From NCBI GenBank assembly GCA_030430565.1, contig JAUIKS010000001.1:124001-188000 (forward strand): a stretch of DNA of 64,000 nucleotides, given 5' to 3'. Positions within the stretch are counted from its first letter, which is position 1. Each line of letters starts with the position of its first letter. The position numbers were made by a program, and so were the translations under genes. This document shows, in pieces, positions 1 through 7,697 of this stretch. The notes below the pieces were generated by a model. That model was not told the origin of the DNA and searched no databases. It saw only the letters and a program-made list of their open reading frames with translations. Source of the stretch: Polyangia bacterium. Its GTDB lineage: Bacteria > Myxococcota_A > Polyangia > Nannocystales > Nannocystaceae.

Positions 1-113
1 GCGAGCCCAACCCGAAGAACGCGTCGGTCCGGTTGATCGAGGACGGCGAGGACCGCGGCTACATCTTCGCGGGCTTCGAAAACCCGCCCGGTTACAAGCA
101 CGGCAAGAAGTGA
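1..113 (+). CDS. C-terminal end of an unidentified protein (cut by the window edge)
   Basis: An open frame enters from the left edge and stops with TGA at 111-113. The visible 36 residues include VRLIEDGEDRGYIFAGF and end with HGKK. The start and most of the gene lie outside the window, so no function can be assigned. Codon use is GC-rich like the neighbours. It converges with the next gene. Confidence 0.55.
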   Translation, partial: EPNPKNASVRLIEDGEDRGYIFAGFENPPGYKHGKK

Positions 114-141
114 CGCGCGCGCCTCGTCAGCTCAGCTAACT

Positions 142-1719
142 TCAGTAGTACCGTGACGTGCCGAACAGCTCCAGCAGCGCCGGGTAGTGAGCGGGATCCG
201 CCCGCGTGAGCCGCTCCTCGCACCAGCGGCTCGCCGGCGTGAAGAACTGAAAGTACGTGGCTCGATCGACGCAGTAGGTGAGCCCGTTTCGCGCGAGCTT
301 ACGGAGCGGCGCGGCTTGGTCGACGAGGTCGTCGCACAGCGCGTACTGGTGCTCCTCGCGCTTGAGCGCGCGCGGGATCATGGCGCCGCGCATCAACGCG
401 GCCAGCGCGAGCGCGACGGCGCTCGTGCGCGAGGCCGCGAGCAGGACGCCGGCGGGGTCTCGCTTGCGGGCGACGACCGCCCCGTAGCGCTTCTCGAGCT
501 TCATCGCCCGCTCGATGAACAGGCCGACGCGTCGCCGCGACTCGTTGTAGGCCTCGACCTGCGCCTTGTACTCCTTCTCCCAGCGCGGGATCCCAGAGTC
601 TTTCCTCCACTCCTCGACGTGGAATTGCAGGTTCGCGAACGCGCGCTCCTTCAGCAGCGCTTCGAATTCGTCATCGAGCGAGTACAGCTCGATCTTGCTG
701 AACGCCGCGTCGAGGGCCTGACGACGGTCGGGAGGGAGACCTTCGAAGCGACGGCGCGCGAGCTCGCGGAGCTCCGCGAAGCGCTCCCGCGCGGACGCGG
801 CGAGGGCCTCGTCGCGCTTGTGCACCACGATCCGCTCACGCGGCAGCCCGAGCAGCTCGTCGCAGCGGCGGGGCGTCTTCGCCGGCTTTCTCGATCGAAG
901 GCGCGCGAGCGCCTCGACGCGCGCCTTCGGCAGCGCGCGCGCGACCTCCCGCGCGAGCGCCCGATCGAACACCGAGCTCGGCACGAAGCGCCGCCCTCGC
1001 TGCTCGAGTTGCTTCTGCACCACCGGCGCGAGCGACCGTCGGAGCTGGGCCCGCAGCGCCGCGACGATCTCCTCCTCGCTCTTCTGGTTGAGGCGCTCGT
1101 TCGCCGCCGCGCGGGCGGGCGCCGCGGTGCTCGTCCAGGTCACGCACAGCCCCAAGAACCCGCGCCGCGGGCACGAGCGCAGCCAGTCGCGCTCGGCGAT
1201 CTCCAGCTTCGCCAGCAGCTCGCGATCGCGCCAGCCGTCCTCGCCGTAGCGCGCGAGGTAGCCGACCGCGTGACGCCGCAGCGCGCCCGCGTCGAGCGTG
1301 TCATCCACCCCCGTGAGGATGAGCTCGCGGCGCCGCCAGTAGGCGTCGGCGGCTCGCGCGAGCGCGCTGGAGCTCACGACCCCGAGGCGCTCGGTCGTCG
1401 CGTGCAGGCGCTCGATTTTTTGGATGACCCGAAGAGCCTGTCGCTTGGGACCTGCGTGCACGCGGACCGCGTAGGCCTCCTCGAGCAGCGCGAGCGCGCG
1501 CTCGCGATCGTCATCCTCCGCGCTCGCGGCCTCCCGCTCGAGCGCCCCCGCGGCCGCTCGCGCTGACTCGAGCGACGAGTACGCCGACGGCGCGGGCGCA
1601 GCGGCCGCGCGCCGCTCGACCTCCAGCGCGCTCGCGGCCGTCACGGGCGGCGCCACGAGCAGCGCGGCCGCGAGCGCGGCGGCGACCTGTACGCCGAGGG
1701 ATGCGCGCTTGTGGACCAC
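142..1719 (-). CDS. secreted helical protein of unknown function
   Basis: 525 residues from a GTG start. The N-terminus is a signal peptide: a short basic stretch (HKRAS) followed by an Ala/Leu-rich core ending near VAPPVTA. The mature part is rich in Arg, Ala, Leu and Glu, probably mostly alpha-helical, with a few scattered cysteines that could form disulfides in the periplasm; there is no low-complexity lipoprotein linker and no lipobox. I recognise no domain. It ends with SRYY. It is transcribed alone, convergent with the partial gene at 1-113 and divergent from the DUF2071 gene at 1833. The frame on the opposite strand is also open but has no sensible composition, so the minus-strand reading is preferred. 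Confidence 0.7.
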   Translation of the reverse strand: MVHKRASLGVQVAAALAAALLVAPPVTAASALEVERRAAAAPAPSAYSSLESARAAAGALEREAASAEDDDRERALALLEEAYAVRVHAGPKRQALRVIQKIERLHATTERLGVVSSSALARAADAYWRRRELILTGVDDTLDAGALRRHAVGYLARYGEDGWRDRELLAKLEIAERDWLRSCPRRGFLGLCVTWTSTAAPARAAANERLNQKSEEEIVAALRAQLRRSLAPVVQKQLEQRGRRFVPSSVFDRALAREVARALPKARVEALARLRSRKPAKTPRRCDELLGLPRERIVVHKRDEALAASARERFAELRELARRRFEGLPPDRRQALDAAFSKIELYSLDDEFEALLKERAFANLQFHVEEWRKDSGIPRWEKEYKAQVEAYNESRRRVGLFIERAMKLEKRYGAVVARKRDPAGVLLAASRTSAVALALAALMRGAMIPRALKREEHQYALCDDLVDQAAPLRKLARNGLTYCVDRATYFQFFTPASRWCEERLTRADPAHYPALLELFGTSRYY

Positions 1720-1818
1720 AAACCGTTAGACGGCGCAGGCGCTCGCGAGTTCCCGGTCACGCGCGCGCGTCTCGGCCGGCCGCGCGCGGACGCGTCGAAG
1801 AGCGCGCGCCGCCCTTGT

Positions 1819-1824
1819 TATCAT
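1819..1824 (+). promoter_or_regulatory. -10 element TATCAT for a leaderless DUF2071 mRNA
   Basis: TATCAT ends 8 nt before the GTG at 1833. No ribosome binding site fits between them, so transcription probably starts at or next to the start codon. No clear -35 element is visible. Confidence 0.5.
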
Positions 1825-1832
1825 CGCGCCCC

Positions 1833-2654
1833 GTGAGCTCGTTGATCCCGCCCGCGCGCCGGCTCGCCATGCGCAGCGGCCTCGCCGACCCGCCGCTGTT
1901 CACCGTCGGCTGGCACCACGCGATCTTCGAGCACTATCGCGTCACCGACGAGGCCGCGCTCGCCGCTCGCCTCCCGCCCGGCGTCGAGCTCGATCACCAC
2001 GAGGGGGCGGCCTACCTCAGCGTCGTCTCCTTCCGCATGCACGAGATGCGGCTCCGCGGCCGCTGGCGCCTGCCGGTCGCCCACAGCTACCCGCAGATCA
2101 ACATCCGGCTGTACGTTCGGGCAGGTGATCGCGCGGGCGTATTCTTCCTGCGCAACCTCGTCTCGAGCCACCTCGCGACGTGGTTCGGCCGCTGGCTCTA
2201 CGGCATGCCCTACCGCTACCAGCCCGTCGTGAGCGGCCGCTCGCGCGAGCGGCCCTCGTGTCGCGCCAAGCTCGGTGACGGACGGCGTCACTCGATCTGG
2301 GGGGCGCGCGGCCAGCCGCTCACCGGTCACGAGCGCGACCCCTCCTCGCTGCTGTTCTTCTTGGTCGAGCGCTACCCGCTGTACAGCCTCCGGCGCGCGG
2401 GCACCCACGAGGCGCAGATGCTGCACCCGCCGTGGGAGCTGTATGAGCTCGAGGTCGAGGAGCGCACGCACGCGATCATCGAGGCGCTCGGGCTGGCCGA
2501 CGCGGTGGAGCCGATCGAGCAGGTCCAGTGCTCCCCGGGCGTCGACGTGCTGATCTGGCCCGCGGTCCCGCTCGGCCAGATGCCGGCGCTGGTCGCCAGC
2601 GACCGATTCTTCAGCGCGGACGCGGAGCCGCCCGCGGTCCTCGGTCTGAAGTAG
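1833..2654 (+). CDS. DUF2071 (YqjF-like) family protein
   Basis: 273 residues from GTG 1833. An upstream in-frame extension to 1701 is Arg-rich and overlaps the neighbouring gene, so it is not used; ATG 1869 is an alternative start. The body has the features of the DUF2071/YqjF family, whose fold resembles acetoacetate decarboxylase: an N-terminal WHHAIFEHYRV segment, a central VAHSYPQINIRLYV strand region, FFLRNLVSSHLATWFGRWLYGMPY, and a late LFFLVERYPLYS. Members are cytosolic and mostly uncharacterised; enzymatic activity is unproven. It is probably monocistronic. Its last 44 bases overlap the 3' end of the convergent small membrane protein gene. Confidence 0.8.
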   Translation: MSSLIPPARRLAMRSGLADPPLFTVGWHHAIFEHYRVTDEAALAARLPPGVELDHHEGAAYLSVVSFRMHEMRLRGRWRLPVAHSYPQINIRLYVRAGDRAGVFFLRNLVSSHLATWFGRWLYGMPYRYQPVVSGRSRERPSCRAKLGDGRRHSIWGARGQPLTGHERDPSSLLFFLVERYPLYSLRRAGTHEAQMLHPPWELYELEVEERTHAIIEALGLADAVEPIEQVQCSPGVDVLIWPAVPLGQMPALVASDRFFSADAEPPAVLGLK

Positions 2655-2961
2655 GCGTGTCCATCTCAGCGGCGCGCGAGGCCCGGCGCTCGCGTCGCGA
2701 CGTCGAGCTCGACGCCCGCCGGAGCACCCAGACCCCGAGGGCGCCTGTCACGAGGGCCAGCGCGCCGAGGCCGAGCCCGATCGGGATATCCGTTCGCGGG
2801 TCGGCGGCGAGCACCACCTGCAGGTCTCGGCTCGGCTCGAGCAGCTCCGCGAGCGAAGAGCCCAGCGCGAGCAGCGAGAGCCCCAGCGCGAGCAGCGAGG
2901 CGCCGAGCAGCGTCAGCGCGGTGAGGATCGCCAGCGCGCGCATCATCGGTCGGGCGTGCAC
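2611..2961 (-). CDS. small two-helix membrane protein
   Basis: 116 residues from GTG 2961 (MHARPMMRAL...). The GTG is chosen because TACACT lies 6 nt upstream of it, the pattern seen at many starts in this window; ATG 2946 is the alternative. There are two hydrophobic stretches: ALAILTALTLLGASLLALGL near residues 9-28 and IPIGLGLGALALVTGALGVW near the middle, separated by a short polar loop, followed by an Arg/Ser-rich tail. This looks like an inner-membrane hairpin protein of unknown role. It converges with DUF2071 and lies just upstream of the pseudokinase-histidine kinase gene on the map, but transcription runs away from it. Confidence 0.5.
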   Translation of the reverse strand: MHARPMMRALAILTALTLLGASLLALGLSLLALGSSLAELLEPSRDLQVVLAADPRTDIPIGLGLGALALVTGALGVWVLRRASSSTSRRERRASRAAEMDTPTSDRGPRAAPRPR

Positions 2962-2967
2962 GGATCG

Positions 2968-2973
2968 AGTGTA
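2968..2973 (-). promoter_or_regulatory. -10 element TACACT before the small membrane protein
   Basis: On the minus strand TACACT ends 6 nt before GTG 2961. This supports GTG 2961 over ATG 2946 as the start. Confidence 0.4.
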
Positions 2974-2996
2974 TCGACGCGCGCGCGAGCGCGCCC

Positions 2997-5153
2997 TCAC
3001 TCGACCTGCCGAAGCGGAAGGTCGACGATGAAGCGAGCCCCCGACGTGTCCCCTGGCTCCACGGTGAGCGCGCCGCCCATGGCCTCGCAGAAGCGCGAGG
3101 CGATCGCGAGCGTCAGCCCGCACCCCTCGTGCGTCCGCGTCGGCGAGCCGTCGGCCTGCATAAACGGCTCAAACAGCCGCGCGCGGACGCTGTCGGAGAT
3201 GCCGGGGCCGGTGTCGGTGACCGTGATCCGCAGCCGCCGACGCCCCTCGCCGCCGCGCGCGAGCTCGACGCGGACCCGCCCGTCGCGGGTCAGGCGGCAC
3301 GCGTTGTCGAGCAGGCCGGTGAGGACAAAACGCAGCTTGTCCTCGTCGAGCCGCGCGGCCGGCAGCTCCTCGGCGCTCGTCAGCGCGAGCTCGTTGCCGT
3401 GGGCGTCGGCGATCGGTCGCGCCCCGTCGACGAGCTTCGTGACGAGCGCGCGCACGTCACACGCGCGCTCGTGCAGCGTGACCTCGCCCGCGCGGACGCG
3501 CGAGTACTCGAGGATGTTCGAGAAGCTCCGCACGAGCCGCTCGCCGGAGCTCGTGAGCGCCGAGAGCACGTCCGAGAAGCGCCCTGGCGCGAGCTCCTCG
3601 AGCTCGTCGCGCAGCAGCTCGGTGAAGCCGATCATCGCGTTCAGCGGCGTGCGCAGCTCGTGGCTCATGGACAGGAGGAAGTGCGTCTTGATCTCGTCGG
3701 CCGCGATCGCGGCGCGGCGCGCCTGATCGAGCTCGTCGTAGAGGCGCGCGTTGGCGATCGCGTTGGCGACCAAGACCCCGATCTGGCTGAGCAGCGCGTG
3801 TCGCTGCACCGTGAAGACCCCGGGGATCAGGTCGTTCTCGAGGTACATCATGCCGATGAGCGCGCCGTGTCGCTGAATCGGCGCGCACAAGAGCGAGCGG
3901 ACGGACGCGCCCGCGATGTGGGCGTCGCCCGCGTAGCGCGGGTCGGCCTGCGCGTCCGCCAGCACGACCGCCGCGCGCTCGCGGGCGGCGTCCGTCACGA
4001 CCCCGCTCGCCACGTGTTCGAAGTCCTCGAGCGCGACGCCGCAGAGCACCTCGGGCGGCTCCCCGACGCCGCCGTGCGCCTCGACCAAGAGCTCGCCGTC
4101 GCTCGCTAGCAGGATGACGGCGCGTCGCGCCCCCGAGTTGACCAGCAGGATCCACAGCAGCTTCTCGAGCAGGTTCTCGAGCACGAGCTCGCTCGAGATC
4201 TCCTGCGCGGCCCTGAGCACCGCCTCGTGATCGAAGAGGCGCGCGGCGTGGATCTCCACCGTGCGCGAGGCGGCGCCCCGCCGACGCGGCGAGGAGAGCG
4301 GCGCGGGGGCGGGGAGCCGCTCCAGCGCCGGCGCGTCTGAGCGCATCGCGTCGAGCGCCTGCACGAACGCCGCCAAGCTCGGGTACCGGCGCGTCGGATC
4401 CTTGTCGAGCAGGCGCAGCAGCGCGGCGTCGAGCGCCGGGGGGATCCCGTCGCGAAACGCCGACGGCGGCACCGGCTCGCGGGCGATGTGCGCGTGCACC
4501 AGCTCGACCGGATCGTCGGCGGGGAAGGGCAGCTCCCCGCACAGCAGCTGATACAGCGTCACGCCGAGGCCGTATTGATCGGTCCTTCGATCGACGCCGA
4601 GCGCGACGCGGCCCGACTGCTCGGGCGCGAGGTATGCCGGGCTCCCCATGAGCCGGTCCGACGCGGCCCGCGGCGCGTCGCCCATCCGCGTCGCCAGGCT
4701 GAAGTTCAGCAGCGTGATCGAGCCGGTCGAGACATCCGCGAACGCGCTGTCCAGCTTCATGTTGCGGTGGACGTAGCCCGCGTCGTGCACGACCGCGAGC
4801 GCGCGCGCGAGCGCCCTGGCGAGCTCGAGAAAGTCGTCGAACGAGATCGAGCCGGCGGGGTAGGCCTGCGCGAGCAGCTCGCCGCCCGGATCCGCGAGTA
4901 CCAAGCACGCCTCGCTCCCATCCTCGACGACCTCGAGCAAGCGCGCGATCGCGGGGTGCTCGAGCTCCGCGAGCACCCGGCGCTCGCGATCGAGGCGCTG
5001 GCGCGCGCGCAGGGTCGCGCGACCCTCCCGCAGGCGCAGCAGCAGCACGCCCGCGCCGTCCGCGAGGCGGCGTCCGCGATACAGGGCTGAGCGGCTGCCC
5101 GTGCGGACGAGCGACTCGATCTGGAACCCGGGGAGCGGGCGAAACGAATTCAT
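2997..5153 (-). CDS. pseudokinase-GAF-histidine kinase hybrid sensor
   Basis: 718 residues. Order: a protein-kinase-like fold (about 8-275), linker, GAF domain (about 320-475), HisKA with the H-box SMSHELRTPLN, then HATPase_c with LLDNACRL (N-box), DTGPGIS (G1), LFEPFMQ (F) and GCGLTLAI (G2). The kinase fold keeps overall motifs such as PAYLAPEQSG and DQYGLGVTLYQLL, but the three catalytic positions are lost: the beta-3 lysine site reads VLLLRL (36-41), HRD is HRN (129-131) and DFG is NFS (150-152). It is therefore probably a pseudokinase used for binding, while the histidine kinase half looks intact. No membrane segment, so cytosolic. ATG 5153 is chosen because it forms an ATGA overlap with the stop of the upstream histidine kinase gene. 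Confidence 0.9.
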   Translation of the reverse strand: MNSFRPLPGFQIESLVRTGSRSALYRGRRLADGAGVLLLRLREGRATLRARQRLDRERRVLAELEHPAIARLLEVVEDGSEACLVLADPGGELLAQAYPAGSISFDDFLELARALARALAVVHDAGYVHRNMKLDSAFADVSTGSITLLNFSLATRMGDAPRAASDRLMGSPAYLAPEQSGRVALGVDRRTDQYGLGVTLYQLLCGELPFPADDPVELVHAHIAREPVPPSAFRDGIPPALDAALLRLLDKDPTRRYPSLAAFVQALDAMRSDAPALERLPAPAPLSSPRRRGAASRTVEIHAARLFDHEAVLRAAQEISSELVLENLLEKLLWILLVNSGARRAVILLASDGELLVEAHGGVGEPPEVLCGVALEDFEHVASGVVTDAARERAAVVLADAQADPRYAGDAHIAGASVRSLLCAPIQRHGALIGMMYLENDLIPGVFTVQRHALLSQIGVLVANAIANARLYDELDQARRAAIAADEIKTHFLLSMSHELRTPLNAMIGFTELLRDELEELAPGRFSDVLSALTSSGERLVRSFSNILEYSRVRAGEVTLHERACDVRALVTKLVDGARPIADAHGNELALTSAEELPAARLDEDKLRFVLTGLLDNACRLTRDGRVRVELARGGEGRRRLRITVTDTGPGISDSVRARLFEPFMQADGSPTRTHEGCGLTLAIASRFCEAMGGALTVEPGDTSGARFIVDLPLRQVE

Positions 5154-5932
5154 GGCGTGGTCGATCCGTGAGCGCTCGTGTCGGGACTCGTCAACCACAG
5201 CCGCGCCGCGAGCCCGCCAAGCTCGCTCGTCGCCAGCTCGAGGCGCCCACCGTGACGAAGCGCCACGCGCTGACAGATCGCCAGCCCGAGCCCAGCGCCG
5301 GGGTACTCGTCGCGGCTGTGGAGCCGTTCGAATGGCTCAAGGACCCGCTCGCGGTACTGCGGCTCGATCCCGATGCCGTTGTCCGCGACCTCGAGGCACA
5401 GCCCGGTTGAATCACGATCGACGCGGATCATCGCGCGCGGGGTCGCCTCGCCGCGGAACTTGTACGCGTTGTCGAGGAGCTGCAGCAGGACCGCGCGCAG
5501 GTCGTCGTGGTCCGTGAGCAGCGTGGCGTCGGGCGCCGTGACGATGAACTCCGCGCAGTCCGGCTGCTGCGAGATCATCTCGTCCAAGACGTCCGCGACG
5601 ACGCGTCGGAGCGGCACGCGCCCGCGCCTCAGCGGGCGCCGATCGATCGAGACGTACGCGCGCAGGTTGCTCACGGTGTGCGAGACGACGTAGGACGCGC
5701 GCTGGAGCAGGTCGAAGCCGAAGCGGAACTCCTCGGAGGAGTCCGCGGGCAGGTCCGCGGCGAGCATCTCGGCGAGCATCGCTATGTTGTGAACCGCCCC
5801 CTTGAAGTCGTGCGCGAGCCGCTGGCAGAAGCTGTCGAGCTGATCGCGCTGCCGGATGAGCTCCGCGCGCTCAGCCTGCCACGCGGCGCGCTCAGCCTGC
5901 CACGCGACGGTGGTACTCTCGAGTTTTTCCAT
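5150..5932 (-). CDS. soluble histidine kinase
   Basis: 260 residues. A short N-terminal coiled coil contains two copies of AWQAERA, followed by a phosphoacceptor helix (LAHDFKGAVHN, a variant H-box) and an HATPase_c domain with LLDNAYKF (N-box), VADNGIGIE (G1), VLEPFERL (F) and GAGLGLAIC (G2). There is no transmembrane or recognisable sensory domain, so input must come through the coiled coil or a partner protein. It overlaps the next gene by ATGA, so the two kinases are made together. Its promoter region is shared with the divergent kinase-receiver gene at 6234. Confidence 0.9.
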   Translation of the reverse strand: MEKLESTTVAWQAERAAWQAERAELIRQRDQLDSFCQRLAHDFKGAVHNIAMLAEMLAADLPADSSEEFRFGFDLLQRASYVVSHTVSNLRAYVSIDRRPLRRGRVPLRRVVADVLDEMISQQPDCAEFIVTAPDATLLTDHDDLRAVLLQLLDNAYKFRGEATPRAMIRVDRDSTGLCLEVADNGIGIEPQYRERVLEPFERLHSRDEYPGAGLGLAICQRVALRHGGRLELATSELGGLAARLWLTSPDTSAHGSTTP

Positions 5933-6233
5933 ACGTCGATTAAAGCTGCTCCTGAAGACAGCAGATAAAATCTATCAAGAACGTCGCCCGCGCTCTACGA
6001 GGCGTCGCCGCGCGTATCGTGAATCGGTGATGGGCTGCGGTCCGGGAGGTTTCTCCAGGAACATGTATTTTTGTTCATGATACGCGCGGTTTCGTGCGAA
6101 CGACCGCGTCGGTGGCCGCGGATTCAAGGTGGTCCCGGAAGTGTTTGCGATGTCAGCCCAGGCGCGCGCGCACCAAACTGCGGGATGTCATGAGAGCGCG
6201 GCCAATACAAATAGGATTATACTGATCGTTGGT
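5933..6233. promoter_or_regulatory. divergent control region between two signalling operons
   Basis: This 301-bp gap holds no convincing gene, although the frame of the kinase-receiver gene stays open back to a GTG at 6129. It is less GC-rich than its surroundings. A 16-base sequence at 6008-6023 recurs inverted at 6074-6089 with 15 of 16 matches; each arm contains a TATCGT/TATCAT hexamer and so could be one of two opposed promoters or operators. Between the arms, GAACA (6059-6063) and TGTTC (6072-6076) form another inverted repeat with an 8-nt spacer. Confidence 0.5.
6008..6089. repeat. 16-bp inverted repeat, arms 6008-6023 and 6074-6089
   Basis: Left arm CCGCGCGTATCGTGAA; the reverse complement of the right arm is CCGCGCGTATCATGAA. 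The centre is 50 bp long. The position midway between divergent signalling operons suggests a shared regulator or mirrored promoters. Confidence 0.6.
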
Positions 6234-7697
6234 ATGCAGCGGTGTCCGGTCTGTGGAATGGTGTACGAAGACGCGCTCCGCTTCTGCGGCAGCGATGGCG
6301 CCGTCCTCATCGAGGACGTCGCCCCGTTATCGTCGAGGAGCCTGGCCGGGATAGTCCTCGATGAGCGCTACCGGCTCGTCGACCTCGTCGGCGCGGGCGG
6401 GGTCGGCGAGGTGTACCGCGCCCGCCACACGAAGATCCCGCGCGACCTCGCCGTGAAGGTGCTGCAGGCCGAGTTCCGCGACGACGCCGATGTCGCCTCG
6501 CGGTTTCGTCGCGAGGTCCGGATCCAGGCGAAGCTCTATCACCCCAACATCATCGAGGTCTTCGACTTCGGTGAGCACCCGGACGTCGGCCTGTATATCG
6601 TGATGGAGTTCCTCGAGGGCGAGTCGCTCGCGGATCGAGTCGCGCGCGCCGGGACGCTGCAGATCCTCGACGTGCTCAAGATCGTGGAGCAGTGCGGGAG
6701 CGCGCTGAACCTGGCGCACGCGAGCGGGGTCGTCCATCGCGATGTCAAGGCCGAGAACATCTTCCTGGCCAAGAAGCCAGGGGCGCGCGAGGAGTTCGAT
6801 GTCCGGCTGCTCGACTTCGGCGTCGCGCAGGTCGACGAGGCCAAGCACAGGACGATGACGCGCGGCGTGTGCGTGACCCCGCCGGGGCGCTCGATCGGCA
6901 CGCCCTACGCGATGTCGCCAGAACAGATCTCCGGCGCGCGCGTCGATCGGCGCTCCGACATTTACAGCTTCGGCGTCCTGCTCTACGAGCTGCTCGCCGG
7001 CGAGCTCCCCTTCGAATGCGAGTCGGCGCAGGACTACCTGCGCGCGCATCTCGTCTCGCCGGCGCCGTCGCTGCGCGCGCGCAGCACGACCCGCTGGGTG
7101 CCGCGGGCGCTCGACGTGCTCGTGCTCCGGATGCTCGAGAAGGCGCCCGAGCGGCGGCCGCAGACGATCACCGAGGTGCTCGACTGCCTCGACGGCCTGC
7201 GGACGCTGGTGCTCAGCAAGTGGGCGGAGGCGCACCTACCCCGGCGGAGGCGCGGCCTGCTGAAGGTGCACCCCGGCGGCCCCGAGCGGAACAAGCCGGC
7301 GAATTCGATCGACGCGACCGACAGCCCGCTGGTCGTCATCATCGACGATGAGGCCGCGACGAGGTTCTTGATCCGTCAGCACATCTCGCGGGCGGGCTAT
7401 GCCGCCGTCCTGTTCGCGACCGCGGCCGAGGGCCTCGAGTGGCTGCGCAAGAACGAGCCGCCCGCGTGCGTGGTCGTCGATCTGCTGATGCCCAAGACGA
7501 ACGGCCTGGAGTTCTTAAAGGCGGTCCGCGCTCGGCTCGGGGCGCTCCCGGTGATCGTGTGCTCGGGCCTCGAGTCGTCCTCGCTGCTCGACGAGGCGAA
7601 GCGGCTCGGCGCGAGCCGAGTGCTGCAGAAGCATCAGCTCCACCGGCTACCCGGGCTTGTCGCGGAGGTGCTCGACGAGAGCCGCGTCAGCGCGTGA
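6234..7697 (+). CDS. Ser/Thr protein kinase fused to a response-regulator receiver domain
   Basis: 487 residues from ATG 6234. The start is chosen because it opens directly with a zinc-ribbon-like motif typical of myxobacterial kinases (CPVC at 4-7, then CGSDG); GTG 6129 is also in frame. The kinase domain (about 45-330) looks active: GAGGVGEVY glycine loop, AVKVL lysine, HRDVKAEN catalytic loop, LDFGVA, and MSPEQISG. After a linker, a CheY-like receiver (about 370-485) has IIDDE acidic residues, the phosphoacceptor Asp in VVVDLLMP, and LQKH. No membrane segment. Fusing a Hanks kinase to a phosphorelay receiver suggests it joins the output of a nearby histidine kinase. Its last 51 bases overlap the convergent ethylene-receptor-like kinase gene. 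Confidence 0.9.
   Translation: MQRCPVCGMVYEDALRFCGSDGAVLIEDVAPLSSRSLAGIVLDERYRLVDLVGAGGVGEVYRARHTKIPRDLAVKVLQAEFRDDADVASRFRREVRIQAKLYHPNIIEVFDFGEHPDVGLYIVMEFLEGESLADRVARAGTLQILDVLKIVEQCGSALNLAHASGVVHRDVKAENIFLAKKPGAREEFDVRLLDFGVAQVDEAKHRTMTRGVCVTPPGRSIGTPYAMSPEQISGARVDRRSDIYSFGVLLYELLAGELPFECESAQDYLRAHLVSPAPSLRARSTTRWVPRALDVLVLRMLEKAPERRPQTITEVLDCLDGLRTLVLSKWAEAHLPRRRRGLLKVHPGGPERNKPANSIDATDSPLVVIIDDEAATRFLIRQHISRAGYAAVLFATAAEGLEWLRKNEPPACVVVDLLMPKTNGLEFLKAVRARLGALPVIVCSGLESSSLLDEAKRLGASRVLQKHQLHRLPGLVAEVLDESRVSA

Noticed and set aside
187-1566. 459-codon plus-strand frame opposite the secreted protein
   Set aside because: Composition is Arg/Leu noise, without signal peptide or family; the minus-strand gene has both a signal peptide and sensible residue use.
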